Part shown: piece after piece, positions 51,228 to 59,670 of the stretch | Position numbering within the stretch: the first letter of the stretch is position 1 | Layout: every line of letters starts with the position of its first letter | From: Streptomyces cyaneochromogenes | Lineage (GTDB): Bacteria; Actinomycetota; Actinomycetes; Streptomycetales; Streptomycetaceae | Reading direction: 5' to 3' | DNA length: 64,000 nt | Assembly (NCBI RefSeq): GCF_003963535.1 | Contig: NZ_CP034539.1 | Span: 7,936,001-8,000,000, forward strand | Translations under genes and position numbers: made by a program | Notes under the pieces: generated by a model | What the model was told of the DNA's origin: nothing | What the model saw: only the letters and a program-made list of their open reading frames with translations | Databases searched by the model: none

Positions 51228-52415
51228 ATGCCCGACAGGTCCGACACCCCGCTCGCGCCCGTACTCCTCGGCGACGAACCCGGTTCGTTCCCGCACAGCG
51301 TGCTCGCCGAACGGCATCCCGCGATCATCCGGCAGGTACGGGAGTCCTTCCCGTACGGCCCCGAGCGGCACCGCGCGCTGGACGCGCTGCTCGCCAGCTG
51401 CACCGAGGGCGTGCTCGAACCACTCCCCGCCGACGCGCTCGACCGGGACCGCTGGACGCAGTGGGGCGCCGAGGCGTACACCGGCCGGCCTTGGTTCGAC
51501 GTGCCGTGGCTGTGGTCGGAGAGCTACTTCTACCGCCGGCTCCTCGAAGCCGTCGGCTACTTCGCCCCCGGCCCCTGGCAGGGCATCGACCCCTTCCGCC
51601 CCTCCAAGCTGGCCGAACTCGACGCCCGGGAGACGGACGAGGAACTCGCCGCCCTCGACGCCCTGGCGGACCGGCCCGCCGACGAGCGGGACAGGGCGTT
51701 GCTGCACGGCTCCCTGTGGGGCAACCGCGCCGACCTCGGTTTCCGGCTGGACGCCGGGCGCGACGAGACCTCCTCGGACACCCCGCCCCTGGTGGCCGAC
51801 GACAGCGAGACCCTCTGGTCCCTGCTCCCGCCCGCCGGCTCGGCCACCCTGTGCCTGATCGCCGACAACGCGGGCCGCGAACTCGTCCCCGACCTGCTCC
51901 TCATCGCCCACCTCCTCGCCCAGGGGCGTGTCGGGCGGGCCGTCCTCCACGTCAAGCCGTACCCCTACTATGTCTCCGACGCCACGCACGCCGACGTACT
52001 CGACGCCCTGCGCCGGCTGACGGCGGCTCCGGGCGCGGCCGCGACGTACGGAGACACCCTCTGGTCGGCGATGACCGACGGCCGTCTCACCGTCCGCGCA
52101 CACCCCTTCTCCAGTGCCCCGCTGCCGTTCGCGGACATGCCCGGCGACCTCCGCGAGGAGCTGGCCGCGGCCACCCTCACGGTCGTCAAGGGCGACCTCA
52201 ACTACCGCCGCCTCGTCGGCGACCGACGCTGGCCGCCGACCACGCCGTTCACCGAGGTCACCGCGCATTTCCCCGGTCCGGTCGCGGCCCTGCGCACCCT
52301 GAAGTCCGACGTGATCACCGGGCTGGACGCCCGCACCGAGGCGGCGCTGGTCGAGGCGGAGGGGCAGAAGTGGCGCACCGGCGGAACGCATGCGCTGATC
52401 CAGGTGCGGACGTGA
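51228..52415 (+). CDS. ARMT1/DUF89-family damage-control phosphatase-like protein
   Basis: A 395-residue protein with the DUF89 fold signatures: SLWGNRADLGFRL, the metal-binding IADNAGRELVPDLLL (Asp-Asn), TVVKGDLNYRRLVGD and the C-terminal LKSDVITGL. Family members are metal-dependent phosphatases that hydrolyse unwanted sugar phosphates and related damaged metabolites. ATG 51228 is taken; GTG 51219 is an equal alternative, as neither has a good ribosome site. It lies 22 nt after the second receptor gene and might be co-transcribed with it, but no pathway link is evident. Confidence 0.82.
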   Translation: MPDRSDTPLAPVLLGDEPGSFPHSVLAERHPAIIRQVRESFPYGPERHRALDALLASCTEGVLEPLPADALDRDRWTQWGAEAYTGRPWFDVPWLWSESYFYRRLLEAVGYFAPGPWQGIDPFRPSKLAELDARETDEELAALDALADRPADERDRALLHGSLWGNRADLGFRLDAGRDETSSDTPPLVADDSETLWSLLPPAGSATLCLIADNAGRELVPDLLLIAHLLAQGRVGRAVLHVKPYPYYVSDATHADVLDALRRLTAAPGAAATYGDTLWSAMTDGRLTVRAHPFSSAPLPFADMPGDLREELAAATLTVVKGDLNYRRLVGDRRWPPTTPFTEVTAHFPGPVAALRTLKSDVITGLDARTEAALVEAEGQKWRTGGTHALIQVRT

Positions 52416-52434
52416 CGACCGCACCGGGTCACCG

Positions 52435-53697
52435 TCAACCGATCCGCAACGGCAGCGACTTCATGCCGTTGATGAAGTTCGACACCAGGCGCTTGGGCGT
52501 GCCCGCCGTGCGCAGCTCGGGTAGTGCCCGCAGGGTCTCCCGATAGAGCACGCGCAGCTGGAGCCGGGCGAAGTGCGCGCCCAGGCAGACGTGCGGACCG
52601 TCGCCGAAGGAGACGTGCGGGTTCGGCGCGCGGGACAGGTCCAGTCGGTCCGGATCGGTGAAGACCCGTTCGTCGCGGTTGGCGGAGGCGTGGAAGACGA
52701 CCACCTTGTCGCCCGCGCGGATGCGGCGTCCGGCGAGCTCGGTGTCCTGCGCGGCGGTGCGGCGGAAGGTGAGGACCGGAGGATGCCAGCGGAGCAACTC
52801 GTCGATCGCCGAGGGGAGTTCGGCGCGTCCGTCGCGCAGGCGGGCGTACGCCTGCGGGTGCTCGGCGAGGGTGAGCAGTCCGCCGGGTGCCGCACTGCGG
52901 ACGGTGTCGTTGCCCGCGACGGTGAGCAGGAAGAAGAACATCTCCAGCTCGGCCCCGGAGAGTTCGGCGTCGTGGGCGAGCGTCGTCATGACGTCGTCGT
53001 CGGGGTAGCGCCGCTTGTGCGCGGCCAGTTGCCGGGCGTACCCGAACATGTCCCGCAGCATCGCGGGCGACCGCGGATTGACGGGCTTGCCCGCCGGGTC
53101 CAGCACCTGCGGACCCGCCTCGTCGGGGTCCTGGTAGCCGATGACCCGCTGCGTCCAGTGCAGCAGCAGCCTGCGGTCGGCCTCCGGCACGCCGAGCAGG
53201 TCGGCGAGATTGAGCAGGGCGTAGTCGTCGGTGACGGTGGTGACCAGGTCGACGGCGCCGTCCGAGGCGCGGGCCTCGTCCAGGGCGTGCGTGAGGAGCG
53301 TGCGGGCACGGTCCTCGGCGAGCCTGGCGAAGCGTTCGATGCGTCCGGGGGTGAAGGCCCGGCTGACCAGCCGTCTCAGACGCCCGTGCCCCGGCGGGTC
53401 CTGGTTGAGCATCATGCGCCGGATGAACGGCAGGTCGTCCGGGTCGGGGTCACGGATCTGGGTCGCGCCGATATGCGAGGAGTACGTCTCCGAGTCCTTG
53501 AGCACCCGCACCACGTCCGCGTGCCGGGTCACCGCCCAGAACCCGGGCCCGGCGGGCCAGCCCAGCACCTCGGGCTCGTGCTGCCGGGCCACGGGGTGGT
53601 GGTCGCGCAGGACGCGGTAGGCGTCGTACGGGATGCCGGTGGCGTACCGGCGGGGGTCGAAGACGTCGGGGACGGGGGGTGCGTGGTGGACGGTCAC
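52435..53697 (-). CDS. cytochrome P450
   Basis: A 420-residue soluble bacterial P450: I-helix AGNDTVR, K-helix ELLRW with HPPVLTFRRTA, and the heme-binding FGDGPHVCLGAHFARLQ with the ligand Cys. GTG 53697 overlaps the stop of the hydrolase gene, so the two are coupled. Redox partners are not encoded nearby. Its closeness to the AfsA/receptor island makes a role in butenolide or butyrolactone tailoring possible (as for srrO-type P450s), but a separate oxidative role cannot be excluded. Confidence 0.88.
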   Translation of the reverse strand: MTVHHAPPVPDVFDPRRYATGIPYDAYRVLRDHHPVARQHEPEVLGWPAGPGFWAVTRHADVVRVLKDSETYSSHIGATQIRDPDPDDLPFIRRMMLNQDPPGHGRLRRLVSRAFTPGRIERFARLAEDRARTLLTHALDEARASDGAVDLVTTVTDDYALLNLADLLGVPEADRRLLLHWTQRVIGYQDPDEAGPQVLDPAGKPVNPRSPAMLRDMFGYARQLAAHKRRYPDDDVMTTLAHDAELSGAELEMFFFLLTVAGNDTVRSAAPGGLLTLAEHPQAYARLRDGRAELPSAIDELLRWHPPVLTFRRTAAQDTELAGRRIRAGDKVVVFHASANRDERVFTDPDRLDLSRAPNPHVSFGDGPHVCLGAHFARLQLRVLYRETLRALPELRTAGTPKRLVSNFINGMKSLPLRIG

Positions 53698-54476
53698 GCC
53701 TGCTCGCCCTCGTCGGCGCGCAGGAAGTCCTCCGTCACCCGGATCAGTTCCAGCGGGGTCTCGTCCATCGGGTAGTGGCCGGCGGCAGGGAGCTCGTGGA
53801 GCTCGGCGCGGGGATACCAGGTCATCCACGTCTGTCGGAGGAGGGCGGCGGACAGGGCCGGGTCGAGGGCGCCGGTCACGGCGAGCGCGGGGACCAGGGA
53901 GCCCTCGACCCGGGTGTGGAAGTCCTCCCCGGCCCAGGAGTCCAGCCAGGCGCGGAACGCCTTCCGGTCGCTGACCACGAGCGAACGGGCGACCATGCGG
54001 TCGAGCCAGGCGGCCGGACGGCGGCCACCGGTGGTGATGTCGATGATGGCCCGCCGGTTTTCCGGCTTGTGCGCCGCGTCCGCGAACAGCTCCCACTGCT
54101 CGGGCGGCAGCGCGAGCCCGGAGGCCGGAACCGGAGAGACGCCGACCAGTCGGCGCAGCCGGTGCGGTGCGACGGCGAGGAGGCGCTGTCCGACCGCGCC
54201 GCCCATCGAGTGCCCGACCACCGAGAAGCGATCCCAGCCGAGCCGGTCGGCCAGTTCGACGAGGTCGAGGGCCGCCTCGGACGTCGTGTACGCGCCCACG
54301 GCGTCCTTGGCCCGACCGTAGCCGCGCAGATCGACGAGGGCGTAGGTGAACTCCGTACGGTCGAGGTCGGGGAGGACGCCCGCGTAGGCGGAACGGTCGG
54401 CGAACCAGCCGTGCACGGCGAACACCTTGTGGGCGCCGTCGCCGTGCAGCTCGTGAGGGAGCGTGAAGGAGGTCAT
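53694..54476 (-). CDS. alpha/beta-hydrolase coupled to the P450
   Basis: A 260-residue alpha/beta-hydrolase: FAVHGWFADRSAY, DLRGYGRAKD, nucleophile elbow GHSMGG, catalytic His in PAAGHYPMDETP. ATG 54476 gives the conserved N-terminus; an ATG at 54494 is possible. It overlaps the P450 start by 4 bp. The pair probably oxidises and then hydrolyses the same compound. The gene is divergent from an ABC importer, with 21-bp repeats between. Confidence 0.83.
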   Translation of the reverse strand: MTSFTLPHELHGDGAHKVFAVHGWFADRSAYAGVLPDLDRTEFTYALVDLRGYGRAKDAVGAYTTSEAALDLVELADRLGWDRFSVVGHSMGGAVGQRLLAVAPHRLRRLVGVSPVPASGLALPPEQWELFADAAHKPENRRAIIDITTGGRRPAAWLDRMVARSLVVSDRKAFRAWLDSWAGEDFHTRVEGSLVPALAVTGALDPALSAALLRQTWMTWYPRAELHELPAAGHYPMDETPLELIRVTEDFLRADEGEQA

Positions 54477-54540
54477 GCGACCAAGGTGGCGCATATCGGT
54501 GAAGACCGACAGATGGACTCGTCCGGGTCGGTGTGCTGAC

Positions 54541-54616
54541 TGGCGCGGTTCAGGTGCCGACTATCGCGGTTCAGGTGCCGACTGTCGCGGTTCAGGGGTG
54601 CCGGCTGTCGTTGTTC
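54541..54616. repeat. three and a half tandem 21-bp repeats in a divergent promoter region
   Basis: Units sharing the core CGCGGTTCAGGTGCCGAC lie at 54541-54561 and 54562-54582 (21 nt each); a third, variant unit with two extra bases spans 54583-54605, and a partial copy ends near 54616. They occupy the gap between the leftward hydrolase-P450 pair and the rightward ABC importer, about 65 nt before the binding-protein start. A two-turn period on one helix face suggests cooperative regulator binding. Confidence 0.75.
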
Positions 54617-54679
54617 GTCGTTCACGTGTCTTGTATGGCGCTGTGGTGATCATGACAAATTCTTGGTAGTCATGTCGCC

Positions 54680-55654
54680 ATGCCGTTACGTCAATTGCGC
54701 TCGGGAACGAGGGCAGCGGCGGCCGCCGCGGCCACCCTCATGCTGGTGGCCCTCACGGCCTGCGGCGACGACGGGGGCTCCTCGTCCGGGGCCGGGGGAC
54801 GCGAGACCGTCACTGTGGCCGCCTTGCCGCTGATCGACTGCGTCGCCCTCTACATCGCGCGGGATCGCGGCCTGTTCGAGAAGGAGGGCCTCGACGTCCG
54901 TATCCAGCAGGTCCAGCAGAGCCTCCAGGCGCTGCCGGCCCTGGCCAAGGGGCAGATCGACATGGTCGCGAGCGCGAACTACGTGACCTATCTGCAGGCC
55001 CACGAGAAGGGCACCCTCGACATGCGGATCGTCGCCGAGGCGATCAGGGCCGCGCCGCGCATGATGGAGGTCCTGGTGCCCGAGGACTCGGACATCAAGA
55101 CCGTCGCCGACCTGGAGGGCAAGAAGCTCGCGGTCAACACCCTCAACAACGTCCAGTCGCTCACCTTCGACGAGATCCTCGCGAAACAGGGCGTCGGCTC
55201 CCCCGTCTACCGGGCCATTCCCTTCCCGCAGATGGGCGCCGCCCTGGACAAGGGGCAGGTCGACGCCGTGCACGCGGTCGAGCCTTACGACAGCGCCATC
55301 CAGGACGAGCTGAAGGCCAGGGTCATCGCCGACGGCTCGTCCGCGCCGGTGGAGGCCATTCCGCTCAGCGGGTACGTCAGCACGAGCAAGTACGTCGAGG
55401 GGAACGGCAAGACGCTGGCCGCGTTCCAGCGGGCCGTCAAGGCGGCCGTGCGGATCGCCGAGGAGGACCCCTCCGTCGTGCGCGACACCCTGCCGACGTA
55501 CACCAAGGTGACCGCGAAGCAGGCCGAGGCGATCGATCTGCCCGTCTATCCGCCCACGATGGACGCCGTGCAGCTCAAGCGGCTGACCGACCTCATGGAG
55601 AAGCAGGGGATGCTGAAGAAGCCGATCGATCCGGCGACGCTGATGGTCGAGTGA
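54680..55654 (+). CDS. ABC importer binding lipoprotein, NMT1/SsuA type
   Basis: A 324-residue lipoprotein (lipobox ALTAC) with the NMT1/SsuA-like pattern: PLIDCVALYIARDRGLFEKEGLDVRI, LAKGQIDMVASANYVTYLQ, DLEGKKLAVNTLNNVQSLTFDEIL and DKGQVDAVHAVEPYDSAI. Relatives bind sulfonates, nitrate, thiamine precursors or riboflavin; the ligand here is unknown. Codon 3 is TTA (54686-54688), so synthesis is probably bldA-dependent. It is the first gene of a four-gene importer. Confidence 0.87.
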   Translation: MPLRQLRSGTRAAAAAAATLMLVALTACGDDGGSSSGAGGRETVTVAALPLIDCVALYIARDRGLFEKEGLDVRIQQVQQSLQALPALAKGQIDMVASANYVTYLQAHEKGTLDMRIVAEAIRAAPRMMEVLVPEDSDIKTVADLEGKKLAVNTLNNVQSLTFDEILAKQGVGSPVYRAIPFPQMGAALDKGQVDAVHAVEPYDSAIQDELKARVIADGSSAPVEAIPLSGYVSTSKYVEGNGKTLAAFQRAVKAAVRIAEEDPSVVRDTLPTYTKVTAKQAEAIDLPVYPPTMDAVQLKRLTDLMEKQGMLKKPIDPATLMVE

Positions 55655-55660
55655 CGTGAC

Positions 55661-56440
55661 GTGAAGGGCCGTCAGGAGCAGCTGTTGCTGGGTGCTTCGG
55701 GGGTGCTGCTGGCCTTCGGTGCCTGCGAGGCCGTCTCCCGTGCGGGTGTGGTGCGGCGCAGCTATCTGCCGCCCGCCTCCGAAGTGCTCGCCCGAGCCAT
55801 GGAGTTGGCGGGTGACCCGGTGTTCCTGGACGGCATCGCCGCGACGTTGCGTGCCTGGGCGCTCGGTCTCGCCCTGGCGTGCGCCATCGCCGTCCCGGTC
55901 GGTCTGGTGCTCGGGAGTGTTCCGGTCGTCGATGCCGCGGCGCGCGCGATCGTCGAGTTCCTGCGGCCGCTGCCGTCCGTCGCGCTGATCCCGTTGGTCT
56001 CCCTGCTCCTCGGGTCGGGGACCGAGACCAAGGTCGCGCTGGTGACGTACGCGTCCGTCTGGCCGATCCTCTTCAACACCGTCTACGGCCTCGGCGAGAG
56101 CGACCCCCTCGCCAAGGAGACCCTGCGCGCCTTCGGTTTCGGCCGCCTCTCCGTCCTCCTCCGCGTCGAACTACCGGGCACGGCCCCCTTCATCGCCGCG
56201 GGCATCCGCATCTCGGCCGCCGTCGCCCTCATCCTGGCCGTCGCCACGGAGATCCTCTCCGGCTTCGGCGAGGGACTCGGCATCTTCATCGCCCAGGCCG
56301 GGCTGGCCACGGACGGGACGCGGGATGTGCTGGCGGGGGTGGTGTGGGCGGGGGTTCTGGGGCTGGTCATCAATGGGGTGCTGGTGTGGGGGGAGCGGCG
56401 GTTGTTTCCCTGGACGCCGGGGCGGCGGGGTGTGGGGTGA
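55661..56440 (+). CDS. ABC importer permease, SsuC type, first
   Basis: A 259-residue permease with N-terminal helix, YLPPASEVLARAMEL, PSVALIPLVSLLLGSGTETKV and an EAA loop (ETLRAFGFGRLSVLLRVELPGTAPFIAAGIRIS). GTG 55661 follows the binding-protein stop by 6 nt. The importer has two different permeases, unlike the usual SsuC homodimer. Confidence 0.85.
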   Translation: MKGRQEQLLLGASGVLLAFGACEAVSRAGVVRRSYLPPASEVLARAMELAGDPVFLDGIAATLRAWALGLALACAIAVPVGLVLGSVPVVDAAARAIVEFLRPLPSVALIPLVSLLLGSGTETKVALVTYASVWPILFNTVYGLGESDPLAKETLRAFGFGRLSVLLRVELPGTAPFIAAGIRISAAVALILAVATEILSGFGEGLGIFIAQAGLATDGTRDVLAGVVWAGVLGLVINGVLVWGERRLFPWTPGRRGVG

Positions 56441-56570
56441 CGGGGCGGGCGCGGCCGGCGTGCCGACGGACGGTCCCGGGCTCCGTGCCTGTGACACGCC
56501 CGCCGGCTTCCGTACCGATGCGTGCCGCGCCCAGTCCTGGCTCTCCGCGCCGTGCCGTGAGGAGCGCTGA

Positions 56571-57446
56571 ATGAAGCAGCCTGGCGGCGGCGCATCCCGA
56601 TCCACCCGATCCGCCCGATCCGCCGGATCCGCGTCCGTTCCGCGCCGTCCCCGCGCCCCCGCCGTCGTACGCCACGCCCTCCTCCGCTGGATCGTCCTCG
56701 CGCTCGCCGTGGCCGTCTGGCAGTTGGTCGCCCGGGCGCACGGGAGTGTCTACTTCCCGCCGCCCGCCGAGATCGCGCGCCATGCCCACGCCCTGTGGTT
56801 CTCGGGCCCCGCCCGGCACGTCTTCCTCACCGATGCCGCCGTCGCCGACATCCTGCCCAGCCTCGGCCGGATGACCGCCGGGTTCGCGCTCGCCGCGGTC
56901 GTCGGCATCGCACTCGGCGTCGCGGTCGGCCGCTCGCGACGCGCGTACGCCCTCTGCAACCCCGTCCTGCAGTTCGCCCGCGCCGTCCCGCCGCCCGCCC
57001 TGGTCCCCGTCTTCGTCGTGATCTTCGACTTCGGTACGCCGATGCAGATCGCGTCGATCGTCTTCAGCGCCGTCTGGCCGGTGCTGATCAACACCGCGGA
57101 AGGCGCCCGCGACACCGACCCGCTCCGTCTCGAGGTCGCGGCGGTCCTCCGCCTCACCCCGGCCGAACGGCTCGGCTTCCTCGTCCTGCCCTCGGCGCTG
57201 CCCCGCATCTTCGCCGGTCTCCGTCTGAGCCTCTCGCTCTCCCTCATCCTCATGGTGTTCTCGGAGCTGCTGCCGGGCACCGCGAACGGCATCGGCTTCA
57301 CGCTCACCGACGCCCAGTCCCGCTCCGACCTGCTCACCGTCTGGGCGGCACTGGTCCTGCTCGGCGCCCTCGGCTACCTCCTCAACACCGGCCTGCTGGC
57401 CGTCGAGAAACGGCTCGTCGGCAGAGGGAGGACCCCAACCGTATGA
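56571..57446 (+). CDS. ABC importer permease, SsuC type, second
   Basis: A 291-residue permease with a basic Ser/Arg-rich N-terminal extension, YFPPPAEIARHAHALW, PPPALVPVFVVIFDFGTPMQI and an EAA loop (AVLRLTPAERLGFLVLPSALPRIFAGLRLS). It lies 130 nt after the first permease. It should form the heterodimeric channel with the upstream protein. Confidence 0.85.
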   Translation: MKQPGGGASRSTRSARSAGSASVPRRPRAPAVVRHALLRWIVLALAVAVWQLVARAHGSVYFPPPAEIARHAHALWFSGPARHVFLTDAAVADILPSLGRMTAGFALAAVVGIALGVAVGRSRRAYALCNPVLQFARAVPPPALVPVFVVIFDFGTPMQIASIVFSAVWPVLINTAEGARDTDPLRLEVAAVLRLTPAERLGFLVLPSALPRIFAGLRLSLSLSLILMVFSELLPGTANGIGFTLTDAQSRSDLLTVWAALVLLGALGYLLNTGLLAVEKRLVGRGRTPTV

Positions 57447-57483
57447 CCCGAACGCCCCCAACCACCTCCGTCCAGGGACAGCC

Positions 57484-58233
57484 ATGCTCCGCCTAGACAC
57501 GGTCGGCCAGCACTACGGCGACCACCAGGTACTGCACGACATCACCCTCACCGTGCCGGGCGGCCAACTCCTGTGCGTCGTGGGCCCGTCCGGCTGCGGG
57601 AAGTCCACGTTGCTGCGCACCGTCGCGGGCCTGCTGCCGGCGTACGACGGCACGATCACGCTGGACGGCGCACCCGTGCGGGGCGTCCCCGACAACCTGG
57701 CCGTCGTCTTCCAGGACTACGCCCGCTCCCTCTACCCCTGGCTCACGGTCCGCGAGAACGTGGCGCTGCCGCTGCGCCGCAGGGGCCTGCCGAGAGCGGA
57801 ACGCCGGGCCGAGGCCGACCGCATCCTGGCCCAGGTCGGCCTCACCGACACCGCCCGCCGCCATCCCTGGCAGCTCTCGGGCGGCATGCAGCAACGGGTG
57901 GCGATCGCCCGCGCCCTGGTCTGCCGCCCCTCCCTGCTCCTCATGGACGAACCCTTCGGCTCCCTGGACGCCCAGACCCGCGAGGACCTGGAGGACCTCC
58001 TTCTGGAGGTCCACCGCACGGACGGCGTGACGATCGTCTTCGTCACCCACGACATCGACGAGAGCGTGTACCTGGGCGACCGCGTCGTCGTCCTCTCCCA
58101 GGGGCCCGGCGCCAAGGTCGTCCTGGACCTCCCGGTCGAACTCCCCGGCAGCCGGGACCAGATCACCACCCGGGGCCTGGCTGAGTTCGTCGCGCTGAGG
58201 TCGGAGGTGGGGCGGGCGGTGCGCAAACGGTAG
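57484..58233 (+). CDS. ABC importer ATPase, SsuB type
   Basis: A 249-residue ATPase: Walker A GPSGCGKST, QDYARSLYPWLTV Q-loop, signature LSGGMQQR, Walker B LLLMDEPFGSLD, switch FVTHDIDESVYLGDRV. ATG 57484 is 37 nt after the second permease. It completes the importer begun at 54680 and converges with the EEP hydrolase gene, the stops being 4 nt apart. Confidence 0.9.
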   Translation: MLRLDTVGQHYGDHQVLHDITLTVPGGQLLCVVGPSGCGKSTLLRTVAGLLPAYDGTITLDGAPVRGVPDNLAVVFQDYARSLYPWLTVRENVALPLRRRGLPRAERRAEADRILAQVGLTDTARRHPWQLSGGMQQRVAIARALVCRPSLLLMDEPFGSLDAQTREDLEDLLLEVHRTDGVTIVFVTHDIDESVYLGDRVVVLSQGPGAKVVLDLPVELPGSRDQITTRGLAEFVALRSEVGRAVRKR

Positions 58234-58237
58234 GCCG

Positions 58238-59491
58238 TCAGCCCAGGCGCACGTCCTGCCACACCAGCCGGTGGTCGGACGTCGGCACCGTCTTCCCGTC
58301 CCCGACCAGGCGGTACAGGGGGTCGTCGGACGTCGGCCAGAAGACGCCGTTCGCGCCCGGTATCAGGCCCTTGGACGGAAGGACGTAGTCGACGCGCAGG
58401 TTCCCGGGGGCGGTGTCGCCGAAGTCGGAGGTGTCGTACGCCGGGTTGCCGGTGTGCGAGGCGTTGGCACCGCCCTGGAGCCTCGCGGCCTCCACGCCGC
58501 CCGCGCTGGACGGCGGGTTGGCCGGGAGGTTCACCGCGGGATGGTCGAGCAGCTGCCGGATGGCGTGGTCGAAGCTGTCGCCGTCGTACGGGTCGGCGTT
58601 GTTGTCACCGGCGATCACGAACCGCGCCCCGGGCCGCAGTCCGCCGTACACGCCCTTGTCGTCGTAGAGGTAGGAGCTGCGCCGGCGCCCGCCGATGTAG
58701 TCGGCCCAGAGCCGGATCTCGTCGTGGTTGCGCCGTCCGTTGCGGTCCTCGGTGCCGTCGAAGGTGGGCGGCGTCGGGTGCGAGACCAGGAAGTGCACGG
58801 TGGAGTGCCCGATGCGCACCGGCACGTCCCAGTGGCTCTTCGACGACAGCCGCAGGATCGCGCGCGCCTCGTCGCTGTAGTAGCCCGGGGGCATGATGTG
58901 GCCCGGCATGTCCCTCCACAGGAAGCGCTGGAAGGTGCGCACCGCGCGCGTGTCGATCGGGTACTTCGACAGGACGACCATGCCGTACTGCCCCGGGAAC
59001 CAGCCGTAGCCGAAGGCGTCCTGCCCGTACGCGTCCGAACCGGGCGTCGTGACGGCGCCGTTCCTCCCGTCGAGGTCCACCCCGGTGGCGACGCCCGTGT
59101 TCACCGGGCCGGTGAAGTGGTACGGGTAGCGGACCGGCTTGGCCCCGTTGTGGCCGACGGACAGGTAGTTGCGCAGGAACAGGCGGACGGCTCTGCCCTG
59201 CTCGTCGTAGTCGAACTCGTTGATCAGCACGATGTCCGGGTCGACCCGCTGGATGGTCTCGGCGGCGTTGCGCGCCTGGGCGTTGTCCGGCGTGGACAGG
59301 TCGGTGATCAGCGCGCCCTGGGCGGAGCGGTTCAGGGAGGCGTTGAAGGTGGCGAACCGTACGGACCGGCTGCCGTGCCGCTCGGCCGCCGTGGCCGGGA
59401 ACGCCGCGGTCGTGGCCAGCGCCGCCCCGGCGAGGGAGGCCAGCGCGGTGCGGCGGGAGAGAGACCGGGAGAGAGATGCGGTGTGGTTCAT
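58238..59491 (-). CDS. Tat-secreted endonuclease/exonuclease/phosphatase-family protein
   Basis: A 417-residue exported metal-dependent hydrolase: twin-arginine signal (SRRTALASLAGAALATTAAFPATAA), FATFNASLN, metal-binding Glu in INEFDYDEQG, DNNADPYDG and C-terminal TSDHRLVWQD (Asp-His pair). The EEP fold covers nucleases, phosphodiesterases and sphingomyelinases; Streptomyces secretes several of this length whose substrates are not known. ATG 59491 has GGAG 5 nt upstream. Confidence 0.85.
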   Translation of the reverse strand: MNHTASLSRSLSRRTALASLAGAALATTAAFPATAAERHGSRSVRFATFNASLNRSAQGALITDLSTPDNAQARNAAETIQRVDPDIVLINEFDYDEQGRAVRLFLRNYLSVGHNGAKPVRYPYHFTGPVNTGVATGVDLDGRNGAVTTPGSDAYGQDAFGYGWFPGQYGMVVLSKYPIDTRAVRTFQRFLWRDMPGHIMPPGYYSDEARAILRLSSKSHWDVPVRIGHSTVHFLVSHPTPPTFDGTEDRNGRRNHDEIRLWADYIGGRRRSSYLYDDKGVYGGLRPGARFVIAGDNNADPYDGDSFDHAIRQLLDHPAVNLPANPPSSAGGVEAARLQGGANASHTGNPAYDTSDFGDTAPGNLRVDYVLPSKGLIPGANGVFWPTSDDPLYRLVGDGKTVPTSDHRLVWQDVRLG

Positions 59492-59670
59492 CGCGACTCC
59501 GGGGAGGGAGGGGGACACGGGGGACACATGAAGCTCGAAAAGTCTGCGCGCGTAGAGATGAACGCCACAAGGCCCGGCGAGAACTCCCGGATTCACCCGC
59601 GATTCACGCGATGGTGTGATCATGTGCCGCGCCGCGGATGCCTGTTGGGACGCGGGGGTAGGGCCGGGCC

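Noticed and set aside
52435..53697. CvnE-type P450 belonging to a conservon
   Set aside because: It is 12 kb from the nearest conservon and translationally coupled to a hydrolase instead.
54541..54616. Possible CRISPR array
   Set aside because: Units are contiguous 21-23 bp without spacers and there are no cas genes in the window.
54463..54669. 68-codon open frame with heptad-like amino-acid repeats
   Set aside because: The repeats simply translate the 21-bp DNA repeats; no ribosome site and no hydrophobic or charged pattern of a real peptide.
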